Shown here: positions 17,336 through 24,541 of the stretch, one piece after another
How positions within the stretch are numbered: the first letter of the stretch is position 1
Layout of the letters: each line of letters starts with the position of its first letter
Notes under the pieces: generated by a model
Databases searched by the model: none
What the model was told of the DNA's origin: nothing
Seen by the model: only the letters and a program-made list of their open reading frames with translations
Position numbers and translations under genes: made by a program
Assembly: GCA_965223695.1 (NCBI GenBank)
Contig: CBDCXJ010000007.1
Span: 1-64,000, forward strand
Direction: 5' to 3'
DNA from: JAUVPB01 sp965223695
Lineage (GTDB): Bacteria; Actinomycetota; Thermoleophilia; Gaiellales; Gaiellaceae
DNA: 64,000 nt

Positions 17336-18327
17336 TGCCCTTCCCCGTCCTTCGGCTGGGAGGCACCGAGCGCGCCGCCAGCGTGCACCCGAGCGGAGGC
17401 GGCGACCATGGTGTCCTTCTCGATGTCGTCCCGGACCGCACCGATCAGGTTGCGCACGCGCTCGATGTTGCGCTCGTCGCACCAGCGCTCGAGGTCATCG
17501 ATGATCGCCGGCAGCGCCGTCGGGTTGCGGAAGGCCGCATAGCCGACTCCCACCGCGCTCGCGCCCGCGAGCATGTACTCGACCACGTCCTCGGCCTTGG
17601 TGACGCCACCCAGGCCGATGATCGGGATCGTCGTCTCCTGGGCGATCTGGTAGACCATCCGCAGCACGATCGGCTTGAGCGCCGGCGACACGAGCCCGCC
17701 GAAGCGGTTCCCGAGGGCGGGGCGGAACGTGTCGGTGTTGATCTTGAGCGAGAGGAACGTGTTCGCGACGACGACCGCGTCGGCGCCCGCCTCCTGCGCG
17801 GCGAGGGCGATCGAGACGAGGTCACCGGCGTTGGGCGAGAGCTTCGCCCAGACCGGCTTGTCGGTCGCGGCACGGATGCCCGAGATGGCCCGGCTCGTAT
17901 TGTCGGTGTGAAGCGCGTAGTTGCCCCCGCTCGGGTCGCGGGTCGGGCAGGAGATGTTGACCTCGATCACGTCGACGCCGGGCACAGTCACGTCGCGGGC
18001 CATCGCGGCGAAGTCCTCGGCGGTCTGCGCCGAGATGCTCACGACCAGAGGCGGCGTGTAGCGCTTGTACTCGGGCAGCATCTCGTCCAGGAAGTAGTCG
18101 ACGCCTCGCCCCGGCAGTCCGATCGACTGGATGATCCCGGCCTCAGTCTCGGCCATGCGGGGCGTGGGGTTGCCGGCCCGGAACTCACGCGACAGAGTCT
18201 TGGCGACCAGCGCGCCGAGTCGATTCAGATCGATCACGTCGGCGAACTCGTACGAGAACGTCCCCGATGCCGGCATGACCGGGTTTGCCAGCTCGACATC
18301 TCCGATGCGTACCGAGAGGTCTACCAA
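17332..18327 (-). CDS. pyrD: Dihydroorotate dehydrogenase, class 1B catalytic subunit type
   Basis: 331 residues. Signature segments are NPVMPASGTFSYE, the catalytic-cysteine loop VNISCPT, KLSPNAGD and the FMN phosphate site IIGLGGVTKAED. The cysteine base is typical of class 1 enzymes; class 1B needs PyrK, which is the gene just upstream. The start is TTG 18327, overlapping the pyrK TAG (TTGGTAG); AGGAGG lies seven bases before it. Enzymes of this fold also include dihydropyrimidine dehydrogenase, so a catabolic or anabolic direction cannot be decided from sequence. The operon context (oxidases, hydrolases, no other pyr genes) makes a non-housekeeping role worth testing. Confidence 0.9.
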   Translation of the reverse strand: MVDLSVRIGDVELANPVMPASGTFSYEFADVIDLNRLGALVAKTLSREFRAGNPTPRMAETEAGIIQSIGLPGRGVDYFLDEMLPEYKRYTPPLVVSISAQTAEDFAAMARDVTVPGVDVIEVNISCPTRDPSGGNYALHTDNTSRAISGIRAATDKPVWAKLSPNAGDLVSIALAAQEAGADAVVVANTFLSLKINTDTFRPALGNRFGGLVSPALKPIVLRMVYQIAQETTIPIIGLGGVTKAEDVVEYMLAGASAVGVGYAAFRNPTALPAIIDDLERWCDERNIERVRNLIGAVRDDIEKDTMVAASARVHAGGALGASQPKDGEGQ

Positions 18328-19202
18328 CCGACTGCCTCCTGCATGTCGAACACCGGCCCTTCCCGGCACACGCGGCGCAGGACGAGCTCTCCGTCGACCT
18401 CGAATGTCTTGACGCAGATGTAGCAGGGTCCCAGGCCGCATGCCATGGCCTGCTCGATCGCGACCTGTCCCGGCACGTTGTGCTCACTGCCGAGCCGCTT
18501 CATCAGGAACAGCAGACGGTCGGATCCGCACGTGAAGAACGCATCGGCACGGCCGGCCTCGATGAGATCGACGAGCGTTGCCTCCACATTCTCGAGAGAG
18601 CTCGTGCCGTCGGTGTCGAGGAGTGAGACGACCTCGGCTCCCATGGCTTCGAACAGCTCGCCCGACATGGCCAGGCTCTCGTTCCGCGCGCTGAGCAGGG
18701 CGGTCACGCCCACCCCGTTCTCGGCGGCGAGCTGCGACAGTGGTGCGAGGGTTGCCAGGCCAACACCTCGCCCGAGCACCACGATGCTCTTCCAGGCCGG
18801 GTCGAGCTCGAAGCCATGGCCGAGCGGGCCGACCATGTTGAGATCCTCGCCCGCACCCATCTGGGCCAGGCCGAGCGTGCCGCGCCCCTCGCACTTGTAG
18901 AGGAACTCGAGCCGCCCGGCCTGCTCGCGCCTCGCATAGATGCTCATCGGTCGCCGGACCCAGAGCTCGAGATCGTCGGGCGAGGGACACAAGAGGTTGA
19001 AGAACTGCCCCGCCCCGGCCGTAACGGCAGCGGCCGGCACATCGAGGACGAGGTGCTTGTACTCGTCGTTGACCCAGTCGTTCGCAACGATGGCGGAGAT
19101 GTGCTCGCCGACGGGTCGCTCCTGTTCGTCGCGGGCCGGGAGCCGGGCGTCGGGGTGCTGTGGCTCCGAGGCGTAGTTCCTCCCTGGTTTGGCCGGGCTC
19201 AT
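18321..19202 (-). CDS. pyrK: Dihydroorotate dehydrogenase electron-transfer subunit
   Basis: A 293-residue ferredoxin-reductase-type FAD/2Fe-2S protein. RRPMSIY is the FAD-binding motif, VVLGRGVGLATLAPL the NAD-binding loop, and the C-terminus carries four cluster cysteines in ACGLGPCYICVK and RVCREGPVFD, as in PyrK. The first 35 residues are an extension with no recognisable domain. It should link PyrD to NAD. Its ATG overlaps the stop of the TPR/oxygenase gene by four bases, and its stop overlaps the pyrD start. The tight coupling shows that PyrK and PyrD are made together as part of the ten-gene operon. Confidence 0.9.
   Translation of the reverse strand: MSPAKPGRNYASEPQHPDARLPARDEQERPVGEHISAIVANDWVNDEYKHLVLDVPAAAVTAGAGQFFNLLCPSPDDLELWVRRPMSIYARREQAGRLEFLYKCEGRGTLGLAQMGAGEDLNMVGPLGHGFELDPAWKSIVVLGRGVGLATLAPLSQLAAENGVGVTALLSARNESLAMSGELFEAMGAEVVSLLDTDGTSSLENVEATLVDLIEAGRADAFFTCGSDRLLFLMKRLGSEHNVPGQVAIEQAMACGLGPCYICVKTFEVDGELVLRRVCREGPVFDMQEAVGW
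18335..18340 (-). promoter_or_regulatory. Shine-Dalgarno AGGAGG setting the TTG start of pyrD
   Basis: A perfect AGGAGG on the minus strand lies seven bases upstream of TTG 18327 and inside the end of pyrK. It rules out the longer frame that begins at 18441. Confidence 0.75.
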
Positions 19203-20512
19203 GTGCGAGCTCGCTCTCCGTAGAGCAGCGTGACGTTGACGCGGTGGTTGTCGAAGCCGGGGGCGAAGTTGGTGCCGGTCGACTCGTGGTAGAGCGTGGA
19301 GTCGAAAAGCACGGCGCGGTTCTGGCGGTAGGCGATGCTGACGGGGGTCGCTCCGTCCTCGGCGAGCGCCCTGTGAAGGTCGTCCCGGTCAGCCTCGTAG
19401 GAGCGCAGCTCGCGCGCGGCGTCGAGGCGCTGGCGGTAGACGGTGAGGCCGCCGCTCTCCGCCGCGTCGCAGGCCTCGTCTGCCGTCAGCCAGAGGTTGA
19501 GGCTGACGGCCGCATCGTCGACGTGCAGCCCGATCCGCTGGCCCCGGCTGACGTTCTTGAACGCCCAGACCTGCTTGAGCGGATGGGGGCCGAGGATCTC
19601 GGGGAACGCGACCCGCGCCTCAGCGGCGATCTGGAGGAGAAGCGGCGACGCCAGGCCGGTCTCGAGGTAGGCGGCGACGTGGCCGGGCATGTGGGCGAAG
19701 TCGAACCAGATCGTGCTCTCCCGGAAGAACCTGTTCAGCCCGTCGAGCGCTGCGGGCGTCAGGAGGTCGTCGACATAGGCAACGCCGCTGTCCGCGGCCA
19801 GAAACTGGCTTGTGGCGTGGGCAGCGTCGAGCGTTGAGCTCACGGCCCCGTCGGCGAGGGCCGGACACGCACCGACGTGAAGGGGGCGGTTGTACGTGGT
19901 CGCGATCTCGTCAGGAAGCTGCGCCGGCATGGCGACGAGCTCCGACTGGTCTTGCGGCCAGTCGATGCCCTCGCGCAGCTCGTCGTAGTGCTCGCCCAGC
20001 CCGCCGAAGAACTTCGAGCGCTCACCCTGCTCGGCGAGGTGCCTGAACTGCTCCGCATCGTGCTGGAGCTTGGCCTGCGTCGTGTACAGGAACGTAGGGC
20101 TCTGCGAGCCGGCGTCACCGCCGTGCCGGTCGAGCTCCAGCGTGGCGCTGAAGTGCTCGAGCGCTTCGTCGTGGCGTCCGACATGCGCGCACGCGAAGCC
20201 GCGCTGCGCATGGGCGCGGTAGTTGTCGGGCGTCGCCGCCAGGACGCGCGCGAACGCCTCGACAGCCTCGTCGTGACGGCCCAGAGCGACGAGCCCCGAG
20301 CCCCGGTTCATGTAGGCATGCAGGTGGTCGGGATCGAGGCGCAGAGCGTTGTCGAAATGTGCGATCGCCTCGCTCGGATCTCCCTGCCGCGCGTAGACGA
20401 CGCCGAGGTTGTTGTGCGCCCGAGGGTCGTCGGGTGAGCGCTCTAGCTCGGCGCGGTACTTCGCGATGTCGTCCGCCAGTGCGGCGCTCGAGAAGACTGC
20501 GTCGATCAACAC
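19199..20512 (-). CDS. TPR-repeat protein with 2-oxoglutarate/Fe(II) oxygenase domain
   Basis: 437 residues. Residues about 15-150 hold three or more TPR units (PRAHNNLGVVYARQGDPSEA, then LHAYMNRGSGLVALGRHDEA). The C-terminal half looks like a double-stranded beta-helix oxygenase: HVD in RIGLHVDDAAVSLNLWLT supplies the HxD pair, the distal histidine is in DSTLYHES, and the arginine in NHRVNVTLLYG would bind 2-oxoglutarate. This is prolyl-hydroxylase-like architecture. In this operon it could hydroxylate a small substrate or modify a partner protein. The start is GTG 20512 or TTG 20509; both overlap the regulator stop. Function beyond the fold is unknown. Confidence 0.78.
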   Translation of the reverse strand: MLIDAVFSSAALADDIAKYRAELERSPDDPRAHNNLGVVYARQGDPSEAIAHFDNALRLDPDHLHAYMNRGSGLVALGRHDEAVEAFARVLAATPDNYRAHAQRGFACAHVGRHDEALEHFSATLELDRHGGDAGSQSPTFLYTTQAKLQHDAEQFRHLAEQGERSKFFGGLGEHYDELREGIDWPQDQSELVAMPAQLPDEIATTYNRPLHVGACPALADGAVSSTLDAAHATSQFLAADSGVAYVDDLLTPAALDGLNRFFRESTIWFDFAHMPGHVAAYLETGLASPLLLQIAAEARVAFPEILGPHPLKQVWAFKNVSRGQRIGLHVDDAAVSLNLWLTADEACDAAESGGLTVYRQRLDAARELRSYEADRDDLHRALAEDGATPVSIAYRQNRAVLFDSTLYHESTGTNFAPGFDNHRVNVTLLYGERART

Positions 20513-21399
20513 GCCACCTCTGACGGGTCACGCATCATCCCGCGAAGCAGCCTTGCGCCATCCGGGCCCTTGTGCGCGCTGCGCCAGAGGCCCTCGACCA
20601 TCTTCTGGTGCAGCTCGAGCGGCTCCGGAGCCGAGGTCACCATCGCGACACCGACGCGAAGGTTCGGTTGCGACCCGAGGCGAAACGGGCTGATCGTCAG
20701 GACGTCGCGATCAGGCTGCCCGAAGATCTGAAAGCCGCCGTGGGGAAGCGTGTCGACGACGACGCCGACCTGTACGCCCATCGGCTGTGACTCCATCAGC
20801 TCGATCAGGTGCTCGACCTCGCCCTGCGCCTTCGCGCGCCGGGCGGCGAGCTCGTCTTCAGCAAGGCCCGCGCGCCCGATCAGGCCCTCGCCGAGGAACT
20901 CCTGCATCTCGCGCGCCGAGATCAGGTTGACGATGCTCGGCCGTCGTGACTCGTACGACTCCCTTCGCGCCCGCAGGATGGCCATCACCTCGTCGATCGC
21001 AGACATCGTTGCGCCGCGGCCGTCGACTTCCGGTGGGATGCTCTCCCGCAGGACCTGATCGAGCATCTCATCGAACCCGCGCGTGGCGAGTAGGTAGGAG
21101 ATCGGCCCCGCGAGCACAACGATTTGCTCGGCGAGCTCCTCGAGCTGCCGGATTCGCTCGAAGTAGCTGACGGCCGAGGAGATGTACTCCACGCCGACCC
21201 CGAGCAGGGTCGGCACGGATACGTCGAGGAGCTCGGAAACCCGGTCGAGGGTCTCGATCTTCGTGATGTCGCCCTTCTCGAACCGGTACAGCGCGGTCCG
21301 CGAGATGCCGAGCTCGTGTGCTACCTCCTCGGCGCTCATCCCGGAGCCGAGCCGGAAGGCTCGCAACCGGTTCCCGATGTCGTCGAACCGAATCGCCAC
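20506..21399 (-). CDS. XRE-family transcriptional regulator
   Basis: A 297-residue protein with an N-terminal helix-turn-helix (RLRAFRLGSGMSAEEVAHEL, then GISRTALYRFEKGDITKIET; about residues 10-65) and a long C-terminal domain with no enzyme motif, probably a ligand-sensing region. It follows the TcuA-like gene by 18 bases and overlaps the TPR/oxygenase gene, so it lies inside the operon and probably controls it and the divergent arm. The palindrome at 22953-22973 is a candidate binding site. Confidence 0.88.
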   Translation of the reverse strand: MAIRFDDIGNRLRAFRLGSGMSAEEVAHELGISRTALYRFEKGDITKIETLDRVSELLDVSVPTLLGVGVEYISSAVSYFERIRQLEELAEQIVVLAGPISYLLATRGFDEMLDQVLRESIPPEVDGRGATMSAIDEVMAILRARRESYESRRPSIVNLISAREMQEFLGEGLIGRAGLAEDELAARRAKAQGEVEHLIELMESQPMGVQVGVVVDTLPHGGFQIFGQPDRDVLTISPFRLGSQPNLRVGVAMVTSAPEPLELHQKMVEGLWRSAHKGPDGARLLRGMMRDPSEVAC

Positions 21400-21417
21400 T
21401 GTCCGGAGCCGTCACTT

Positions 21418-22923
21418 TCAGGTCGAGGCCGTGACGGCACGGCCGGCCGACTCGCCGGCGATCTTGCCGAACACGGAGCCCGCCATCAGCCCGGTACCGC
21501 CGGGGTAGTTCCGGTAGAAGAGCCCCCCGACCATCTCGCCGGCTGCGTAGAGGCCGGGGATCGGGACGTAGTCGACGTCGATGACCTGGGCGCCCTTGTC
21601 GATGCGAAGGCCCCCGAACGTGAACGTGATCCCGCAGGTGACGGCGTAGGCCTCGAACGGCGGCTCGTCGAGCACGTTGGCCCAGTGCGACTTGGGCACG
21701 TCGAGACCCGTCGTGCCGCGGCCGTCAAGGACGTTGGGGCTGAACGGCACGTCGGTCTGAACCGACTGGTTGAACTCCTCGATCGTCGCGAGCGCTCCCG
21801 CCGCGTCGACGCCCTCTAGACGCCCCACCAGCTCCTCGAGCGTCGAGGCGGTCACCTTGGTCACCTCGCGTATGCGGTACTCGTCGCGAAGAAGGTGCAG
21901 CACCTTGCTGTCGAAGAGCTGCCACGCGAACTGACCGGGCTGGGCGAGGATCTCGTGTCCGTACTTCGCGTAGGTGTAGTTGCGGAAGTCGGCGCCCTCG
22001 TCGACGAACCGCTTGCCCCCGGCGTTGATCATGATCCCGAGGGGGTAGGAGTGCTTCTGGAACGAGTCGCCGACCGCGAGGTCGCCGAACTCGGGCGCGT
22101 TCTGCTCCCAGCCGACGGCGTGGCATCCCGACCAGTTGCCGCAGACACTCGCACCGATCTGAATCGCCATGTCGATGCCGTCGCCGGTCGAGTAGCGGGT
22201 TCCGCGGACCTTGGCGAGGTCCCAGTTGGGCCCGAGGTAGCGCGTACGCCACTCGGCGTTGGCCTGGAAGCCACCGGTGGCGAGTACGACAGCGTTCGCG
22301 CCTATCCGGATGGTCGTGCCCTCGTGGCGTGCCTCGACGCCAGCGACGCCGTCGTCATCGGCGATCAGCCCCTTCGCGCGACAGCCGTAGAGAATCTCGA
22401 TTCCCTCGCGCTCGGCCGCCGCCGTCCAGGCTTCGATGAGGCCGGGGCCGCCGCCTGCGGTCTCGACCGTCAGGCCTCCCCAGAACGTGAACTTGCCGTC
22501 GACCTTGTAGGCCTGGCGGCCGTAGATCGGCAGGAAGCGGATGCCCTTCGACTGCATCCACAGGATCGTCTCGCGACTGCCACGCACGAGCAGCTCGCAC
22601 ATGTCCGGATCGGTCCGGTAGTCAGTGAGGCGCGCCATGTCGTCGAAGAAGTCCTCTTCGGTGTAGGTGCCGAAGTCGGTGGTGGCGATCTCCTGCTCGG
22701 TGAGGTCGGGCATCAGCTCTTTGAGATCGTCCAGCCCGCGGTAGGCAAAGCGGATGGCGCCCGCGGTGAAGGTGGTGTTCCCCCCTGCCTCGGCGCGTGG
22801 CGCTCGCTCGAGCATGAGCACGCTCGCGCCGCGCTCTCGGGCGGCTATGGCGGCACAGAACGCCGCGTTTCCGGCACCGACGACGACGACATCTGCAGCG
22901 CGCTCTCCGTCCAAACCGCTCAC
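21418..22923 (-). CDS. TcuA-like FAD-dependent dehydrogenase
   Basis: A 501-residue flavoprotein of the fumarate-reductase/tricarballylate-dehydrogenase (TcuA) group. The FAD fingerprint is DVVVVGAGNAAFCAAIAARE; GGNTTFTAGAIRFA is the second FAD contact; GLYAAGEMVGGLFYRNYPGG is the typical C-terminal FAD site. Such enzymes introduce a double bond next to a carboxylate. It lacks the TcuB and TcuC partners, so true tricarballylate use is doubtful. It is the first gene of the minus-strand operon and starts at GTG 22923, about 30 bases from the palindromic operator candidate. Confidence 0.82.
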   Translation of the reverse strand: MSGLDGERAADVVVVGAGNAAFCAAIAARERGASVLMLERAPRAEAGGNTTFTAGAIRFAYRGLDDLKELMPDLTEQEIATTDFGTYTEEDFFDDMARLTDYRTDPDMCELLVRGSRETILWMQSKGIRFLPIYGRQAYKVDGKFTFWGGLTVETAGGGPGLIEAWTAAAEREGIEILYGCRAKGLIADDDGVAGVEARHEGTTIRIGANAVVLATGGFQANAEWRTRYLGPNWDLAKVRGTRYSTGDGIDMAIQIGASVCGNWSGCHAVGWEQNAPEFGDLAVGDSFQKHSYPLGIMINAGGKRFVDEGADFRNYTYAKYGHEILAQPGQFAWQLFDSKVLHLLRDEYRIREVTKVTASTLEELVGRLEGVDAAGALATIEEFNQSVQTDVPFSPNVLDGRGTTGLDVPKSHWANVLDEPPFEAYAVTCGITFTFGGLRIDKGAQVIDVDYVPIPGLYAAGEMVGGLFYRNYPGGTGLMAGSVFGKIAGESAGRAVTAST

Positions 22924-22952
22924 CTCACACCCACTCTCGTCTCAGGTGTCAT

Positions 22953-22973
22953 ATTAGTAGGAATAGTACTAAT
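22953..22973. promoter_or_regulatory. Palindromic operator candidate in divergent promoter
   Basis: Perfect seven-base arms ATTAGTA and TACTAAT with a seven-base spacer. The site is AT-rich in a high-GC setting and lies between the TcuA-like gene (minus) and the cysteine hydrolase gene (plus). It is well placed to control both arms. The XRE regulator encoded in the minus-strand operon is the natural candidate ligand, but this is inference. Confidence 0.55.
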
Positions 22974-23036
22974 TTTGGGGTGCGTGGTCTTCTGCTCGGG
23001 AAAACATCGGTTCCCGCTGTAGCATCGGGGGTCGAA

Positions 23037-23714
23037 ATGGCCCATGCGAGCGACGCCGCACCGGAGTCTACGGGGGACAGCCAGAGCGAAACCCTGTACA
23101 GCCAGCAGGGCATGGGCCAGACGATGGGATTCGGCGAGCGGCCCGCGGTCATCGTCATCGACATGCAGCACGACTTCTGCGACGAGGACGCGCCGACGAC
23201 GCTGTGGCCGTCGATCGGCGAGACCATCGAGCCGATCGCCGAGCTCTCCGCCGCGGCCCGCGGGCGCGCTGTACCTGTCCTCTACACGGTCGGCCTCGTG
23301 GCCGCCGACGGTTCCTCGGCCGGCCTCTGGCGGCTGAAGACCCGCTACCACGGAGAGAGAAAGGTCCAGATCGAGCACAGCCGCGGCGCTGAGATCATCC
23401 CCGAGCTCGCGCCGCAGCCCGGCGACCGCGTGATCAGCAAGTGGCGTCCGAGCGCGTTCTTCCGGACCGACCTCGAGGTCTTTCTCGGGACCAGCGGCAT
23501 CGACACGTTGCTCGTCTGCGGAACGAGCGTGAGCGGGTGCGTGCGCGCGACCGTGGTCGACGGGTTCATGCGCGACATCCGCTGCATGGTCGTGCGCGAG
23601 TGCGTGGCCGACCGCACACCGCACGTCCTCGAGGCGAACCTGTTCGACATGCACCAGAAGTACGCCGACGTGGTGTCGCTCGCCGAGACGCTCGACTACC
23701 TCGGGCGCACCTAG
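23037..23714 (+). CDS. Isochorismatase-like cysteine hydrolase (N-carbamoyl amide hydrolase type)
   Basis: 225 residues from ATG 23037, which follows a GGGGG ribosome-binding site; the frame is open to 22980. The catalytic triad is visible: aspartate in VIVIDMQHDFCDED, lysine in ISKWRPSAFF, and cysteine in GTSVSGCVRAT. The closest named families are N-carbamoylsarcosine amidase and RutB-type ureidoacrylate hydrolase, which release ammonia and CO2 from N-carbamoyl compounds. It is the first gene of the plus-strand arm and is followed by a flavoprotein and an HpaB-type monooxygenase. It would suit a ring-opened ureide from this pathway. Confidence 0.87.
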   Translation: MAHASDAAPESTGDSQSETLYSQQGMGQTMGFGERPAVIVIDMQHDFCDEDAPTTLWPSIGETIEPIAELSAAARGRAVPVLYTVGLVAADGSSAGLWRLKTRYHGERKVQIEHSRGAEIIPELAPQPGDRVISKWRPSAFFRTDLEVFLGTSGIDTLLVCGTSVSGCVRATVVDGFMRDIRCMVVRECVADRTPHVLEANLFDMHQKYADVVSLAETLDYLGRT

Positions 23715-23747
23715 GATTACCGCTCCCCGACGGCAGAGGAGGCCTCA

Positions 23748-24500
23748 ATGTCAACCCACGTGCTCGGTGTCTCGACGAGTCCGCGCGCGAACGGCGCGAC
23801 GTCCGTGCTCGTCCAGGCCGCACTGGTCGGGGTGCGCGAGGTCGAGGACACGACGACGGAATACGTCTCCCTCGCGGGGAAGACGGTGAATCCGTGCAAC
23901 GGCTGCGAGCCATGCCTCTCGTCCGGCCGCTGCGTCGTCGATGACGACATGCAGCCCATGTATCCGAAGCTGATGGCGGCCGACGCGATCCTGATCGGTA
24001 CACCGGCCTACTTCGGCTCGGCCTGCGGCCTCTGCAAGGCGTTCCTCGAGCGCATCGAGGGGCTCGGAGTGGCCGAGAAGAGCCTGGCCCTCAAGGTGGG
24101 CGGCGTGATCACCACGGCCGGCAGCCGAAACGGCGGGCAGGAGACGGCTGCGATCGGCGTCAACGCGTGGTTCCACATCAACGACATGCTTCCCGTCGGC
24201 ATCACCTCTCCTGTGGCCCAGTGGGGTGCGACCGGCAACACCGGGTTCGACACGGAGGACGTCCACAGGGACGAAATCCGCCTGACGCCGTGGCCGGACG
24301 AGCTGGGAACGCCGAGCCGCCACAGCGAGACGCTGCTCTCGAAGGAGCTCGCGTGGCTCTACGGGCGCAAGCTGGCCTCGGTGGCGACCATCGTCAAGGC
24401 CGGCGTCGAGGCGACCGGAATGGGCATGCCGGACAAGCCCTACGGCTGGACATTGCCCGAGGAGTATCCCGAAGAGATCTACGCGATCGGCCGGGCGTAG
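23748..24500 (+). CDS. Iron-sulfur flavoprotein / NAD(P)H-dependent FMN reductase
   Basis: A 250-residue flavodoxin-fold protein. The N-terminus has the FMN phosphate loop GVSTSPRANGATSVLVQ and the middle has the cysteine cluster CNGCEPCLSSGRC, typical of multimeric iron-sulfur flavoproteins. GTPAYFGSACGLCKAFLERI completes the FMN site. It starts 33 bases after the cysteine hydrolase, behind GGAGG. Since an HpaB-type flavin monooxygenase follows, it probably supplies reduced flavin, as RutF or HpaC do, although those are from a different fold. Confidence 0.83.
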   Translation: MSTHVLGVSTSPRANGATSVLVQAALVGVREVEDTTTEYVSLAGKTVNPCNGCEPCLSSGRCVVDDDMQPMYPKLMAADAILIGTPAYFGSACGLCKAFLERIEGLGVAEKSLALKVGGVITTAGSRNGGQETAAIGVNAWFHINDMLPVGITSPVAQWGATGNTGFDTEDVHRDEIRLTPWPDELGTPSRHSETLLSKELAWLYGRKLASVATIVKAGVEATGMGMPDKPYGWTLPEEYPEEIYAIGRA

Positions 24501-24541
24501 CACGGCCGCGTGAACACTCGGATCCGCGCGCGGAGCCGCGC

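Noticed and set aside
16604..19202. Standard housekeeping pyrimidine operon
   Set aside because: Not fully excluded, but no pyrB, pyrC, pyrF, carAB or PyrR is present and the flanking coupled genes are catabolic, so I did not annotate it simply as UMP biosynthesis.
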